The notes beneath the pieces were generated by a model. It searched no databases, was not told the DNA's origin, and was given only the letters and a program-made list of their open reading frames with translations. A DNA stretch of 64,000 nucleotides. Origin: Siphonodentalium dalli (Eukaryota > Mollusca > Scaphopoda > Gadilida > Siphonodentaliidae). Positions 36,208 to 47,814 of this stretch are shown in pieces. The DNA lies in the NCBI GenBank assembly GCA_032622095.1, contig CP136063.1:84981980-85045979 (forward strand), given 5' to 3'. The position numbers were made by a program, and so were the translations under genes. How positions within the stretch are numbered: position 1 is the first letter of the stretch; every line of letters begins with the position of its first letter.

Positions 36208-36830
36208 GATATATATGTGGTTAGTTAGTCATTATATGCAGTTACTTAGTCAATATATGTGGTTAGTTAGTCATTATATACAGCTACTTAGTCAATATAT
36301 GTGGTTAGTTAGTAATTATATGCAGCTACTTAGTCAATATATGCGGTTAGTTGGTCAATATATACATCTACTTTGTCAAAATATGAAATTGCCTTGACAA
36401 TATATGCAGCTACATTATCAATATGTGGTTAGTTAGTCATTATATGCAGCTACTTAATCAATATATGTGGTTAGTTAGTCAATATATGCAGCTAATTTGT
36501 CAATATTTGTGGTTAGTTAGTCAACATATGCAGCTAATTTGTCTATATATGTGGTTAGTTAGTCAATATATGTAGCTCATTTGCGTTTATATGCAGCTAA
36601 TTTGTCAATATATGCAGCTATGCATGTTATAAATATATGTGGTTAATTAGTCAATTTATGCAGCTACATCGTCCATTAATTTGGTTAGTTAATCAATATA
36701 TGCAACTTCTTTGTCAATATATGTGGTCATTTAGTCAATATATGCAGCTACTTTGCCACTATATGCAGATAAGTTGTCAATAAATGTATATGCGGTTAGT
36801 TAGTCAATAATATCAAACATACCAGAGGTC

Positions 36831-37745
36831 CGCTGAACAAAGCCATGTTTTCCGGAGAATTTTGATTTGTCGTGCTATCATAAAACATTGTCGTACAAAA
36901 CGACGCATTTTATCGCACAGGGTTATAGATGCGTAAACTTAAACCAAAAATTTGGTACAAACATAATCATGTTTGATCACGAGATCTTTCACTCGTATCT
37001 ATCACTACATCATACCGCATGACAGTTCAGATAAGTAAGCTATACACTGATATTGCGGAGTACTTAGACTAAATAAAACATAATTATAAAGTACAAGTAT
37101 TTTTGGCAGTATTGCTATTTAGTTAGCGAATGGGGATAATTTGAAGAGCAGAATAATGGGAACTATATCTTTGGCCGGGGGATGCGCGCAGTTATACTGC
37201 GTTAAACATTCTTTCCAATAATTTATTTGCTGAGGACAGTCGCTTGTGTTGACAACCCTCCCTCCCTCCCTGTTTTTTTTTTTGGGACATACGCGTTCGA
37301 TTGGTGTCTCCCCCTTTTGGCTTAACATCTGTATGGGCGGTTATTGTGCCTCAACAAATTGTCACCCACATGTTTGTATTGGTTACTACTACATTTATTG
37401 TATCGGCTTCCTGTAAATAATTATGATTTTCTTAACAGGTAGCTATAATGGCATTCCAGTTGTTGTCTTTCACTCTAAACCTGTGGGATAAAATATATGT
37501 AAACAGTATATTAAACGATTGTATCATCACTTTATCTTTTGTATCACGGTAAATTATATAGCATTTTGAAGACAGATTAATCGCGGACATGTCAGATGAT
37601 TAATCACAATCGGGGCTCCACATGTAAATGTAGTACGTCTCTTAAATGAAAGTCTGTTATAGACTAGTAACGGGACGGGACTCTGTCCGAAACAGCATCA
37701 ACTCAACCGATATCCCAACTGTTGTGGACCGAGAAGACTTAGTCT
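36831..37745. other. Unassigned stretch in the inner element
   Basis: No repeat links were found. A 69-codon minus-strand frame at 37119-37328 has no recognised motif. Confidence 0.45.
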
Positions 37746-37749
37746 ACAG

Positions 37750-38030
37750 TATATCCAGCTCATTGCTCTTGTCAATATATGTGGTTAGTTAGTCAATATA
37801 TGAGGTTAGTTAGTCAATATATGAGGTTAGTTAGTCAATATATGAGGTTAGTTAGTCAATATATGAGGTTAGTTAGTCAATATATGAGGTTAGTTAGTCA
37901 ATATATGAGGTTACTTCGTCAATGTATGCTGTTACTTCGCCAATAGCCAATATCAGCAGTGCATTGCTATTGCCAATATGTGTAAACAATTAGTCAATAT
38001 ATGCAGTTAATTCGTCATTATATAGACCCC
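37750..38030 (+). repeat. Minisatellite block, TGAGGTTAG variant
   Basis: GTCAATATATGAGGTTAGTTA is repeated about seven times almost perfectly (24-bp period), unlike the degenerate array at 33.55-36.83 kb. Confidence 0.93.
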
Positions 38031-38179
38031 TCAACAATTTATCGGAGGACAGTCAGAAATATGAGGAAGATATATATATGCAACTCGCGATGTCCCGTTC
38101 TTTATAATGATACATTCACAAGAGAATATATGCAGCTCATTGCTCTTGTCAATATATAATAAAAGGCCAATATATAATA

Positions 38180-38712
38180 AAAGGCCAGAGTGTCCTCCGA
38201 AAAAGTGGCTTCATTTGGGGCATCAATTTGATTCAGATATGATCACACAAACTAAAGTTATCATCCGGAAACCAGAAATTGACAGGATTCTAAGTCGTAA
38301 AAGGGCCATAACTCTCACAAAAATGGGCAGAGAAAACTCATATTCGAACCTGACCTGTATTTTCGGCTGATAAACTAGCATACTAAATTTGATTCAGATA
38401 TGATCACACAAACTAAAGTTATCATCCGGAAACCAGAAATTGACAGGATTCTAAGTCGAAACAGGCCCATAACTCTAGCAAAAATGGGCCGAGCAAACCC
38501 ATATTCGAACTTGACCTGTATTTTGGTCTGATAAACTCAACTATAATATTTGCTTTTGATCTAATAAACGAAACAAAAGTTATCATCCGGAAACCATTCC
38601 CAGACGCACACACGGACGGACGGACGGCTAGACGGACGGGCGTCATGACGGACGGACGGACACCGGCTATTTTAATAGTCCCCCGAAATTTTTTTCGGGG
38701 GACAATTATATT
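38180..38712. repeat. Mollusc-type dispersed repeat with GGACGGACGG and CCCCCGAAA hairpin
   Basis: Direct repeats of ~180 bp (GATTCAGATATGATCACACA, GTTATCATCCGGAAACC, GGGCCATAACTCT, GACCTGTATTTT). It ends with GACGGACGGACGG words and the palindrome CCCCCGAAATTTTTTTCGGGGG-like sequence at about 38679-38702. Similar-looking repeats are common in bivalve genomes (from general knowledge, not a search). Confidence 0.7.
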
Positions 38713-38744
38713 TAATGGAACACCGCGAGCCGTGTATATTGATG

Positions 38745-38955
38745 AACTAACAACATATATTGAAAATAACAATGCGCTGCATATATTGGCAAAGTAACTG
38801 CATATAATGACGAACTAACTGCATTTATTGACTAACTACATATACATGTATTGACACAAATTAGCTGCATATATTGACCAACTAACCACATATATTGACA
38901 AAGTAGCTGCATACAATGGCAAATGAGCTATATATTGATATATTAATCAGATATA
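38745..38955 (-). repeat. Minisatellite block in inverted orientation
   Basis: ACTAACTGCATATATTGACA-type words, i.e. the TCAATATATGCAG repeat on the minus strand, opposite to the blocks at 33.55-38.03 kb. Confidence 0.9.
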
Positions 38956-38969
38956 TTGCATGGGCTTAA

Positions 38970-39373
38970 AGATGCACAATCCGAATTAACGCTCCTAAAT
39001 TACTATTTCTTTGGCTTCAGGGGTGAAAAATATTTGATTCGAGTCGAGGAACCCACCCATCAAAGCTCAGAGTTAACAGATATCGATTTTTGAAATCTGT
39101 TATTGTTCACCGCCTGGTATATTTAAGGCCTGGCAAATATTCGACGAATGCCGACTGACATACTCTCGATACCAAATTGCTTCGGAACAAAATGTTGATA
39201 TATAACACTTTTTGCTGCTTTTGGGGCAATGTTATACTGTAGTTAAATAACAGTGGTTAGCATTATTTTTTGTCAATTAGTCGATTCTGATAACTGAAGC
39301 GGCAATTCAAGAAATGTTGTTGTTGTTGTTGGAATTTGATGATATGGGGACACTTGAATCGGATTGTGTGCCT
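38970..39373. mobile_element. TTAA-flanked element F2 (diverged F1)
   Basis: 404 bp, ends AGATGCACAATCCGA and TCGGATTGTGTGCCT, flanked by TTAA (38966-38969 and 39374-39377). The core shares TTACTATTTCTTTGGCTT, TTTGATTCGAGTCGAGGAA and ATCAAAGCTCAGAGTTA with F1, but the termini have diverged on both sides in step. Confidence 0.85.
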
Positions 39374-39394
39374 TTAACATAAGGCAGCTGTGGC

Positions 39395-39515
39395 GTTCCA
39401 TGGTTATGATGATGTTCTGATGGCGGTGACAATGACGAGCCGCAACGATGGTAATGATGACAATAATGCTGCTGATGATGTGGTGATGATGGCGGTGATG
39501 ATGATGCTGATGGTT
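39395..39515. repeat. GATGATG-rich simple repeat
   Basis: Imperfect GATGATG/GGTGATGATG runs. Confidence 0.8.
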
Positions 39516-40668
39516 ATATTGTGTCGCAAGGATTATAGGACTTCATTTCTATCCAATAATGCCATGTTTTAGTATATTTTTCAATATCGTTTCCATGGTA
39601 ACAGGTATTTCTCACGGTATTGGGCATTTTCGGCAGTTTAATCAAAATGCATTTTAAGTAGACGTATGCAGCTGTTTCAGTACGCATAAATTATTACTGT
39701 TACCAATGTAGTACATGTACCTAATAAATGTTCCAATTACCAAATTATCGCATTTTTGGTTAAAAATCACCATTTTCACCGCAAAATGGCAATAAAACCC
39801 TTATGACCTATATGTGCATCCTGTTTAATACTGGCTGGAACATAGTTATGGTCGAAAAAGGGTTTGAGACATCTATAACGCGTTGCCATAATATGTTTTG
39901 CTTCATTACACGCTTTAAATGTCCGGTTTATGGACAAAATTTCATTATTTCTGATTATTTGACGAAATTTGGTCCGTTTCCATGACAACAGCTGAATAAA
40001 CCTCAACAGTGACACTATGAAAAAGTCTGGATTAAAAGTGCATGTCATAGAAAACAAATTTCAGAAAGTGATATTGTGTTACAAAGGTTATTGGACTTCA
40101 TTTCTTTCCAATAATGCCATTTTTTGTATTTTTTCAATATCGTTTCCATGGCAACAGTTATTTCTCAGGGTATTGGGCCTTTTCGACAGTTTTATCCAAA
40201 TTAGTTTGAAGTACCCGTACGAAGCTATCACAATGTGCATAAATTATTACTGTAACCAATGTAGTATCTAATAAATGTTCCATTTCCAAAATTATCGCAT
40301 TTTTTGCAAAAATCAACAGTTTTTAACCCAAAATGGCAATAAAACCTTCATAACCTATATGGGCATCCTATTAACTACTGGAGTAGTTGGAAAATAGTTA
40401 TCGTGGAAAAATAACATCAAGAAATTATCTTCAACATATGTGTTCTGTCCTGGAATGTGCTTAAATTATTTTTTACCGTCTGCTGAAGGGTTTTATCTCA
40501 AAATCTGTCTACATTGTTTACATGCCGTTCCACGACAACGGCACCACTTACAAAGTTTACAGCACGGCGGAACATGAAGCTGACATCTTCTACTTTCCTA
40601 TGATCTATAATTTTTCCGAGTGTAAAAAAAAAAATATATGCCCCGTTGAGGCCAAGACCGCTTCTCTA

Positions 40669-41404
40669 TAAGGAGTTATTAGAAGTACGAGGACATTAAG
40701 GGGATCCGGGCTGTGAGTTTGTTTATTGGGGGCACAAATTTTTAATTATGGCTGAATCTGACAAATTTAGGGGTTAACATCGTCACTTCTGTTTGGCCGT
40801 GACCATCGTCCGTGTGTATGTGAGTGTTTCCATGACACCCGTGTACAGATAAGGTCACTAAAATCACCCCTAGACGCAGCAGGGGAGGTCCGGGTTATTA
40901 GTTTCGTTATCGGTAAACATATTCGGCGGTGGCGGCATTTTGGGGGGTAATTTTGGGGGCATTCGTAGGCGACTCGCCCTTGTATCTTCGTGAGTGTAGT
41001 CGAGGGTAGTTCTGCAACACATAGAAGTACGAGGATATTAAGGGGGCCCGGGCTGTGAGTTTGTTTATTGGGGGCACAATTTTGTAATTCTAGCTGAATC
41101 TGGGACGTTTAGGGGTTAATAACGGCACTTCCGTTTGACCTTGACCACTCTCTGTGCGTATTTGGGTTTCATTAACACCCTCGCACAGATATGGATACTA
41201 AAATCACACCTGGACGCAGCAGGGGCGGTCCGGGCTGTTAGCTTCATTTCGCGGTGAACATTTTCGCCGATGCCGGCATTTTGAGGGTTAATAGCGACCC
41301 TGAGTGGGTTTCCATGACACCCCTGCACTTATATTGCCCTTAAAATCACTCATATAGTCCATATGTGGGGTCCGGGCTGGTCCGGGTGGTGTTTAGTCAC
41401 ACCG
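40669..41404 (-). repeat. ~356-bp tandem array, right arm
   Basis: About two units on the minus strand, ending with the terminal unit that mirrors 27809-28150 (TTCGCCGATGCCGGCATTTT against its complement near 27935). Confidence 0.88.
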
Positions 41405-41660
41405 GTCAAAGGGTGTCTTGAGTTGCATGACGGCTCGTCAAATGTTACCCAATCAACATCCGTTAATTAATTGTGGTTACGTCGCGTGTACGGAAATTCG
41501 TAACTAAATTTATGACTGCAACCATAAACTAATTTATATTAGAAATTCAATTTGATTTTTGATAGCCTGTTAACCGAAACGTTTTCAGCTGAAATCTTCG
41601 ATTGAAACTAAAAATTATTTTAAAATATATTATCAATATTATATCGCTGTTCAGTTCAGT
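41405..41660. mobile_element. Right half of the split F3-type element
   Basis: After GTCAAAGGG, the words CTTGAGTT, TTACCCAATC, CGTTAATTAATTGTGGTTACG, GTACGGAAATT and AGCCTGTTAACCGAAACG follow F3 order (42310-42520; 43790-43815). The TTAA end is not preserved. Confidence 0.65.
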
Positions 41661-42050
41661 TATATTCCTTATAATTTAGTCTAGTCTATATGGTTTCCCC
41701 AATATGTTTCCATAACATCGGATAAGTCCTTGGCGATAAATAATTGTGGCACACAACACAAACACCTGTCAATCATGCGTCCAGTTGAAGAGAAACATTG
41801 CATCATTTTCATGTGTCCGTCAATGGAAATCAATAACTCTGGCAACTTGCCAAACACGTGTGGGGCTGCCGTCCGGAACAATTTGCGCAGCTGTGCTTTC
41901 TGTGAGAGCTACCCACGCCGATTAATTAAGGTTTTCGATCAATAACGTCAATGACTAATTAATTGACAACCAATTGTTTTATAGTAATCCGCGAATTGAC
42001 AGCTTACGATTACAGTTGCCAACACACAGCTAACATTTTGTTAAAGCGAT
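41661..42050. other. Unassigned, no gene seen
   Basis: Overlapping opposite-strand frames of 66-71 codons without motifs. Confidence 0.4.
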
Positions 42051-42054
42051 ACTG

Positions 42055-42602
42055 CACTCAAATGTTGTTGTTGGTTTCTATAGTCTCTGAGTCGTAGAAT
42101 AAGGTAACCAGATTTCGATTATTTGAAAGTCTGTTGAGTACGAAGTAATGTTACGGATGGCAGATTAGTCGGAATGCGAAAATACAAATTGTTGTCGAGT
42201 AATTTTTGTACAGTTTTCAAGCCAATGTATCAAATAAATGTTATATTATATGCATACTAGTCTCGTATACTCATATAAGTCATTGTATAGTCACTAATAA
42301 GTGAGTGGCTTGAGTTTAGGCCCCGTATCAACATAATTGTTTACACGATCATGTGTGCCACGCGTTGCCCAATCCACTATCCGTGAATTATTTTTGATTA
42401 CGTCTTGTACACGGAAATTAGTAATTTAATTTATGGCTCCAGCCATAAATTCAATTTATATCAAATTATTAACTTTGATTTTAAGATAAAATATTAACCT
42501 GAACGTTTACAGAATACATCTTAGACTCAAATTACTTAGTTTTCTAAATTAGATCGTTGTCATCACTGGGAATTTATTGAAAAAGGCGTATACAGTACCC
42601 CT
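42055..42602. mobile_element. TTAA-flanked short element, family F3, copy 2
   Basis: 548 bp, flanked by TTAA (42051-42054 and 42603-42606). Ends AGCGATACTGCA and TACAGTACCCCT. Reverse relative of 26328-26980; keeps the TTTATGGCTCCAGCCATAAA centre. Confidence 0.85.
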
Positions 42603-42606
42603 TTAA

Positions 42607-43284
42607 GGGAATTTCTTGGAACAGCGTCCTCGTGCAGCAAGTACTTTATGTATACACATTAATTGGAAATGAATAACTGCCATAAAAGTACAAAATCTGA
42701 CCTATAGTGAAAGGGTCGAATGACTATTATTTAATGATAGTAGTTTTCTGTGATGGTCAAGGGGGGGGGGGTCTGAAAAAAATTGTAGACACGAGGTCCG
42801 ACATTTCTTTTCCGACCTCAATGTACACCACCCCCTACTTCCAAAAAAATAAATTCCTGGGCAAAATTTGGGACCCACCCCCCCCCCCCCCCTTATCCCA
42901 TATATGACACTTTTTGAACCTTTTTTTTAAAAACTAATTTTGTTATTAGGGATACCATCCCAAATGTATTCCTTGTTCAATCTTGTTTCCAATCCTGTCA
43001 CACTATCTATTTTACGATAACACCAGATAACACGCTCAAAATTCTGTTGGGGTTAGATCTGGTGTTTTAGGCAGGTTTATGCATGGTTTGTTTCACAGAA
43101 TAAAGTACCTATATTAATATGATTGCAGCAGATTGGGAAAGAATTGTTTCACGCCATTTATTTTAATCAATAGTCAATAATAATGGTGAAAACTAAATGG
43201 TAATTATCGTATATATTACATATATTTAGTGACTTGTAAAATAGATTAAAATATTTTCAAACGTTTGATATGGTTTTCTATCGG
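42607..43284. other. Unassigned, with G and C runs
   Basis: Poly-G at about 42760-42769 and poly-C at about 42877-42892. No gene seen. Confidence 0.45.
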
Positions 43285-43288
43285 TTAA

Positions 43289-43921
43289 AGGGGTACTGTA
43301 CACAGGGATTGGAAATTTATTTATTTACTCCCATTGATATAACTTTCAAGTTAGATTGTGTTCGTGTTATATGAGTTTCGTATAAACCTAATTTAGCGAC
43401 GAAAATATTGATCTTGGAAATGAAAATATTACGATTTCAAACTACGCGCCATGTTTTTGACCTTCGCCGGAGAAGACGCAGGTTGCAGGATGAACCGGAA
43501 GTTCAATTGATGCCTGCAATCTCTTCCATCGAACAATCTCACCCCCTATAAAAATACTTGACGCTTTATGAATCTTGTTTCTTCTCTTTTTTCCACAAAT
43601 TGGTTATAGCGGGACTTCCTTTTGCATGTAACAGGTTTTGTTCGCAACTCAGTAATGTTCGTCGTAAACGGCCGTCGATAAAAGACACCCAACATGTGAG
43701 ATTTCAAGAATGGTAACTCGTAATGGCATAATTCGCCATTTTATGACTCCAGCCATAAATTAATTTATATTAAATAATTCAATTTGACTTTTATGATAGC
43801 CTGTTAACCGGAACGTTTTCACTAGACATCGTCGACTCAAATACGTTATTTTAAAATATAATATTGATATTAGATCGCAATTGTTACCGGGAATTTATTG
43901 AAATTGGCGTACAGTACCCCT
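43289..43921. mobile_element. TTAA-flanked short element, family F3, copy 3
   Basis: 633 bp, flanked by TTAA (43285-43288 and 43922-43925), ends AGGGGTACTGTACA and GTACAGTACCCCT. Reverse-oriented partner of 56668-57313. Confidence 0.88.
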
Positions 43922-43925
43922 TTAA

Positions 43926-44440
43926 AGCTAGATTGTCTTCATTGAGTCCATTTTGGAAATTCGATCTGCACACTCTTGAGCCAGATCAAAAGTCACAACT
44001 TTGGAAAATCTCATTCACACATCACCTTCACGTTTGTCTCGGAAATTTCAACTAGTACTCCCTTATGGTTGAAATATCCAACAAACTGTATTTCAGTCAA
44101 AAAACTTTACCGAAAGTTGTAATTGTTTTAGATGTTTTGTCGGAAAACAAAGGTGTTATTGTTGTCCAACCCAGTGTTAAATCCATGTGAATTTCATGTC
44201 CATTCATTGGGTGTGAAATTATATTGTATGTGTGTATGTCTATTGCCAATCACGACCGGAAGCGCCGCCATTTTGATATGATGTATTTGTTCCCGCAAGC
44301 TTTTCCAGCGTCGCTATCTTTTTTCGATACGCGATGCCTGCGTTTCTGTTAGATCTTATATATTTGTCCCTGTGAGAACAATGGTCCCTGCATGTTGACA
44401 GTAATTTGTGGTTATTTATAAATTGCATCTATAGTACATA
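43926..44440. other. Unassigned, no gene seen
   Basis: No repeat match found within the window. Confidence 0.4.
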
Positions 44441-44739
44441 TATATATATCTTTATTTTCCTCCAAATAATGAAGAGATGTCAAATACAATCATGAACATT
44501 TAACATATATACAAATAGAAAACATGACCACACAAAAAGTATAAATATGTCATATATACGAATAAGAAGTAGAATGATAACACAACACACGCATCATCTA
44601 TTTACATAATTTCATTCTCATGCACATCTACGCCTACCATTGCATTAGTTAAAGCATACGCACCGCTCCGATTCCTTCTGTCTGACGCGCGCACACAGAC
44701 GACGTTCCCATACAGTGTATAGCCATTCATATGGATATT

Positions 44740-44932
44740 TTAGTAAAAGTAATCAAAAAGTAATCAAAATGTAATCATGATTACAGGTACATTTGAAAGT
44801 AATCGATTACGATTACGATTACTTGTAATCAAGAAATGTCATGATTACTGATTACAGACGATTACTCCAAATTTTGTAATCGATTACTTTGATTACGATT
44901 ACTGATTACGATTACACCAACCCTGACATACA
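44740..44932. repeat. GATTAC-rich repeat
   Basis: Many GTAATCGATTACGATTAC words in both orientations, ending ACACCAACCCTGACA. It may be a separate insertion in the LINE tail. Confidence 0.8.
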
Positions 44933-45440
44933 CGACACATGAATGCATGCATACATACATACTTACATACGTACATACGCACATATATACATAGATACAC
45001 AATACAATACATACATAAATTCACACACGCATTAAAATACTTACAAACATATATATGTAATGCATATTTTAATACAAGCAACATCTCAGACACCCCTTAC
45101 ACACCTACACATATCACCATACACGAACAAAACAAACATAAATGTACGTACTTACATGTACACCGCTACCACTCAACAGACATACACTGTTACACGGGCG
45201 TCAAGGCAGGTAGATTGGACAGACAGACATAACTATAGATGACATCATAGAGAATCATATACAGTCAAGTAGACATATATTTTAGTTAAGCATCATTCAT
45301 TAGGGTAGGGTTACTGAGACCATTGGTGTTTGTTACGATTGTACGATAGGCTTTCCGTAAGCAAACTGTGCTACTTACGATGAAGTTTGTGAACAGGTCT
45401 GGCTCTTCAATTTCGTCGAACAAATCCGGCGGACGTGCAG

Positions 45441-46130
45441 TTAAAATACTTCCAGTTGTGTACGGGGATTATAGCTATCCATTTTAAGTGAGCATGGAAT
45501 ACCGAAAAGATTCAGTATTTCATACCCTATGTCATTTCTAAGTTCCAGAATCATAGGACAATGTATGATTACATGTAAGGGCAGATTGTCAAACTCCACT
45601 CCACATCTGCAAGTACGATGTGTCTGTTCGGTACAGGCTATTATGCTTGCAACAGTTATGTATGCCGCCTTGTTTGTCGGAAACTTGCGACAGGACTTCC
45701 ACAGGCACAGAGAGTGTAGGGTGAATATTGTGGAAACGGTGGAGTGTTGGATCCACTTTTCCAGAGAGTTCCCATTTTGAGTTAGAGGTTTCGACGATTG
45801 CATTTCGAACGATTTGCTTCCATGGAGACCTTTCCGGAAATGCACATTCTGATACATACTTTGTTAAATAATGCATAAGTCGGTGATTTGCAAGGACATC
45901 TGCGATATCGGCAATGAATGAATCGGCTGATACGCCGGAGATAAAGTATGAGTGGAGCCTAAGTAGAAATACAGATTTCGCTGCCTTGTCTGTAGATAAA
46001 CGACAGAGACTACACAGAAGAAGGAGTTTTTTTCTTATCCACAAAGCTTTTGGCATTGCCGATACCCAGGAGTCCTTCCACTACGTCCGTGCGCGTGTGC
46101 ATATGGATACCTTGTATTTTCTTTAGACAA
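45441..46130 (-). pseudogene. LINE ORF2 C-terminal pseudogene
   Basis: Reading the minus strand: VVEGLLGIGNAKSFVDKKK (about 46085-46030), then after a slip at an A-run LLLLCSLCRLSTDKAAKSVF and LLRLHSYF. The frame runs to about 45710, then shifts to RKFPTNKAAYITVASIIACT and a knuckle with RTCRCGVEFDNLPLHVIIHC, stopping at 45441. Two frameshifts and loss of the RT core make it non-functional. The knuckle differs from those of the other LINEs here, so this is a separate lineage. Confidence 0.8.
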
Positions 46131-46144
46131 AAATATTAGACCAT

Positions 46145-46520
46145 GTCGTGAATTATTACTCTGGCTATACTCATGTATATATTATATTCCACCAGTTTAA
46201 AATATGGAAACTTTTTGATGTTCTGACGGGGAACTTCATAGCATTCAACACACAAAGCAGGGAATATATTTCTTTTTAGTATACATGTTCCTTCATAATC
46301 TATTTTACAATAGGGGTTCATGGTACCAACTCCTGATTGCACGTTTTTTTTGGCCACGTTTGTTAGTCGATATCTCAATAAACATTGAATTGATTACCCG
46401 GAAGAAATTCCACGATTGTAAGGGATGCAAATCAGACTTGGCTCAACAAATTGACCTATTTCATGCACACAATCTCGATCTGTGACCTATACTTACTGTG
46501 GAATATGGTACATAATTATT
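46145..46520. repeat. Dispersed repeat shared with 13.89-14.26 kb
   Basis: Same ordered words as the earlier copy (CTCTGGCTAT, AACTTTTTGATG, CTGACGGGGA, AATATATTTCT, GTCGATAT). Limits approximate. Confidence 0.6.
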
Positions 46521-47050
46521 ACCGAGGAACAGGTATTACTCAAGAAATATATTATTGCTGCAGTGTGTTTGTCAATGTTATACACTTCCCTGTCAGAACA
46601 TGAACACGTTTCCATGTTTTGACGTGGTGGATTATGATCTCAATACGGACGTAATGATAGCATATTTCATTATTTATTTCTCTCCTGTTCGTGACCTCAT
46701 CTACAAACATATTAAACAATAACGAAGCCCATGCTTATTCTAGCCAATCATCGCACTCATCTCCCTATTCATATTCCAGCTCGAGTCATATATATGTAGG
46801 TGAGGTCACAATAAGAGAGCAAAAAATAGGAAATATTTCAGAATTACCCTGTGATTTCTTCGTTATAAAAATAGATAACGACGGTGTGTTGATTTGTATA
46901 AGTAAATAATTTATTAGCCGAAAAAACATCAATGAGAACTAGATTTGTTAGTTGAATGGTGATCGATTTTTAACTATAATAAGCTGGATGGTGGTGATTT
47001 TCTGAGAATCTATATCGGCCATGTTTCTTGAGCTGTTCCCCAACATTTTA
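46521..47050. other. Unassigned, no gene seen
   Basis: A 72-codon serine/histidine-rich plus frame at 46691-46909 has no motif. Confidence 0.4.
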
Positions 47051-47054
47051 TGAT

Positions 47055-47745
47055 ATATATCACAAAATCGAAATATTGATATCACTAAATGCGATTTTGT
47101 GATATTCTAAAATGAATCTATGATATCACAAAATGGAATTAGTGATATCTTAAAATAATTTTGTGATATCATCTATTTCATGTTGTGATATCATGTATTC
47201 ATTTAGTGATATTATAAACTGAATTAGTGATATCACTAAATATGTGATAAATAGCAGAACGGCACTCGTGAGTCCGTGAAATAGTGATATCATAAAATCG
47301 AATATCTGATATCATAAAATAACTTGTACTTATTGATATCACAAAATGAATATGTGATATCACTAATTCGAATTAGTGATATCATAAAATGAATTTAAGA
47401 TATCATAAAATCGAATATATGGTATCACAAAATAGAAAGCATTTAGTGATATCATAAATTCATTTTATGATATCAATAAATATTTTATGTTATCACTAAA
47501 TGAATTTAGTGATATCAATAAATAGTCTTGTCATCCGAATTATTGCTATCTCAAAATGAATATATGATGTCATAAATTCGAATAAGTGTTATCACAAATT
47601 TATTTAATGATATCATAAAATCTAATTTGTGATATCAGTAAATGCTTACTATTGTATGATATCAAATATTCTATTTTGTGATATCACATAATAATTTTGT
47701 GATATCACAACACGAGTTATTGATATCACAAAATAGGTCATAAAT
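47055..47745. repeat. TGATATCA word array
   Basis: About twenty GATATC words, mostly within TGATATCA or GTGATATCAC palindromes, with ATAAAAT or ACAAAAT between them, spaced irregularly at about 15-45 bp. From 47298 on the array is part of the first tandem unit and recurs in each later unit. Confidence 0.92.
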
Positions 47746-47814
47746 AGAAGAAAGGCGCCCCATAAAAGAGGGCATCAGTATTAGCTATGACCTAGTAATT
47801 ATGACGACTATTAA

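Larger units (their letters stand above)
33550..36830 (+). repeat. TCAATATATG minisatellite, interrupted
   Basis: A degenerate array of ~23-24-bp words: GTCAATATATGCAGCTACTT and GTCAATATATGTGGTTAGTT in loose alternation, also forming 46-48-bp higher units. It is split by a GC-rich element (33588-33939) and by a (TA)n plus dispersed repeat (35223-36207). Confidence 0.93.
31587..40668. mobile_element. 9.1-kb nested element with >1-kb inverted arms, TAA duplication
   Basis: Ends TAGAGGAGCGGTCTTGGCC and GGCCAAGACCGCTTCTCTA. Flanks are TAA on both sides, while the array consensus (CATATGTAAGGAGTTATTAG) shows TAA once, so three bases were duplicated. Inverted arms run about 31587-33480 (with a 472-bp insertion) and 39510-40668. 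Each arm holds two direct sub-repeats of roughly 500-560 bp (AACGATATT, TATGACATGCA, CATGGAAACGGACC). The middle is satellite and later insertions. No transposase was recognised and the superfamily is not assigned. Confidence 0.7.
27809..41404. mobile_element. 13.6-kb terminal-inverted-repeat element with 9-bp target duplication
   Basis: Ends GGTGTGCCTAAACAACG and (right end read inward) GGTGTGACTAAACACCA are followed by CCCGGACCAGCCCGGACCCC on both sides. Inverted similarity continues for several hundred bases (CCATATGGACTATATGAG, GGGCAATATAAGTGCAGG). GTCAAAGGG flanks both ends (27800-27808, 41405-41413). Nine-bp duplications with long, tandem-repeat-rich ends are typical of Mutator-like elements; that class is inference. 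Subtracting the nested 9.1-kb insertion leaves about 4.5 kb. No transposase frame was found, so it is non-autonomous or decayed. Confidence 0.7.
44441..46130 (-). mobile_element. 5'-truncated LINE, minus strand
   Basis: The coding tail at 45441-46130 is followed on the minus strand by a ~1-kb 3' UTR reaching plus-strand TTTATT (AATAAA on the element strand) at about 44451. The UTR holds a CATACATACA tract (44947-45000) and a ~190-bp block of GATTAC/TAATCGATTACG words (44740-44930). Confidence 0.75.

Noticed and set aside
33550-36830. Regular repeat array that could suggest CRISPR
   Set aside because: Units are contiguous and degenerate with no unique spacers, and the DNA is eukaryotic.
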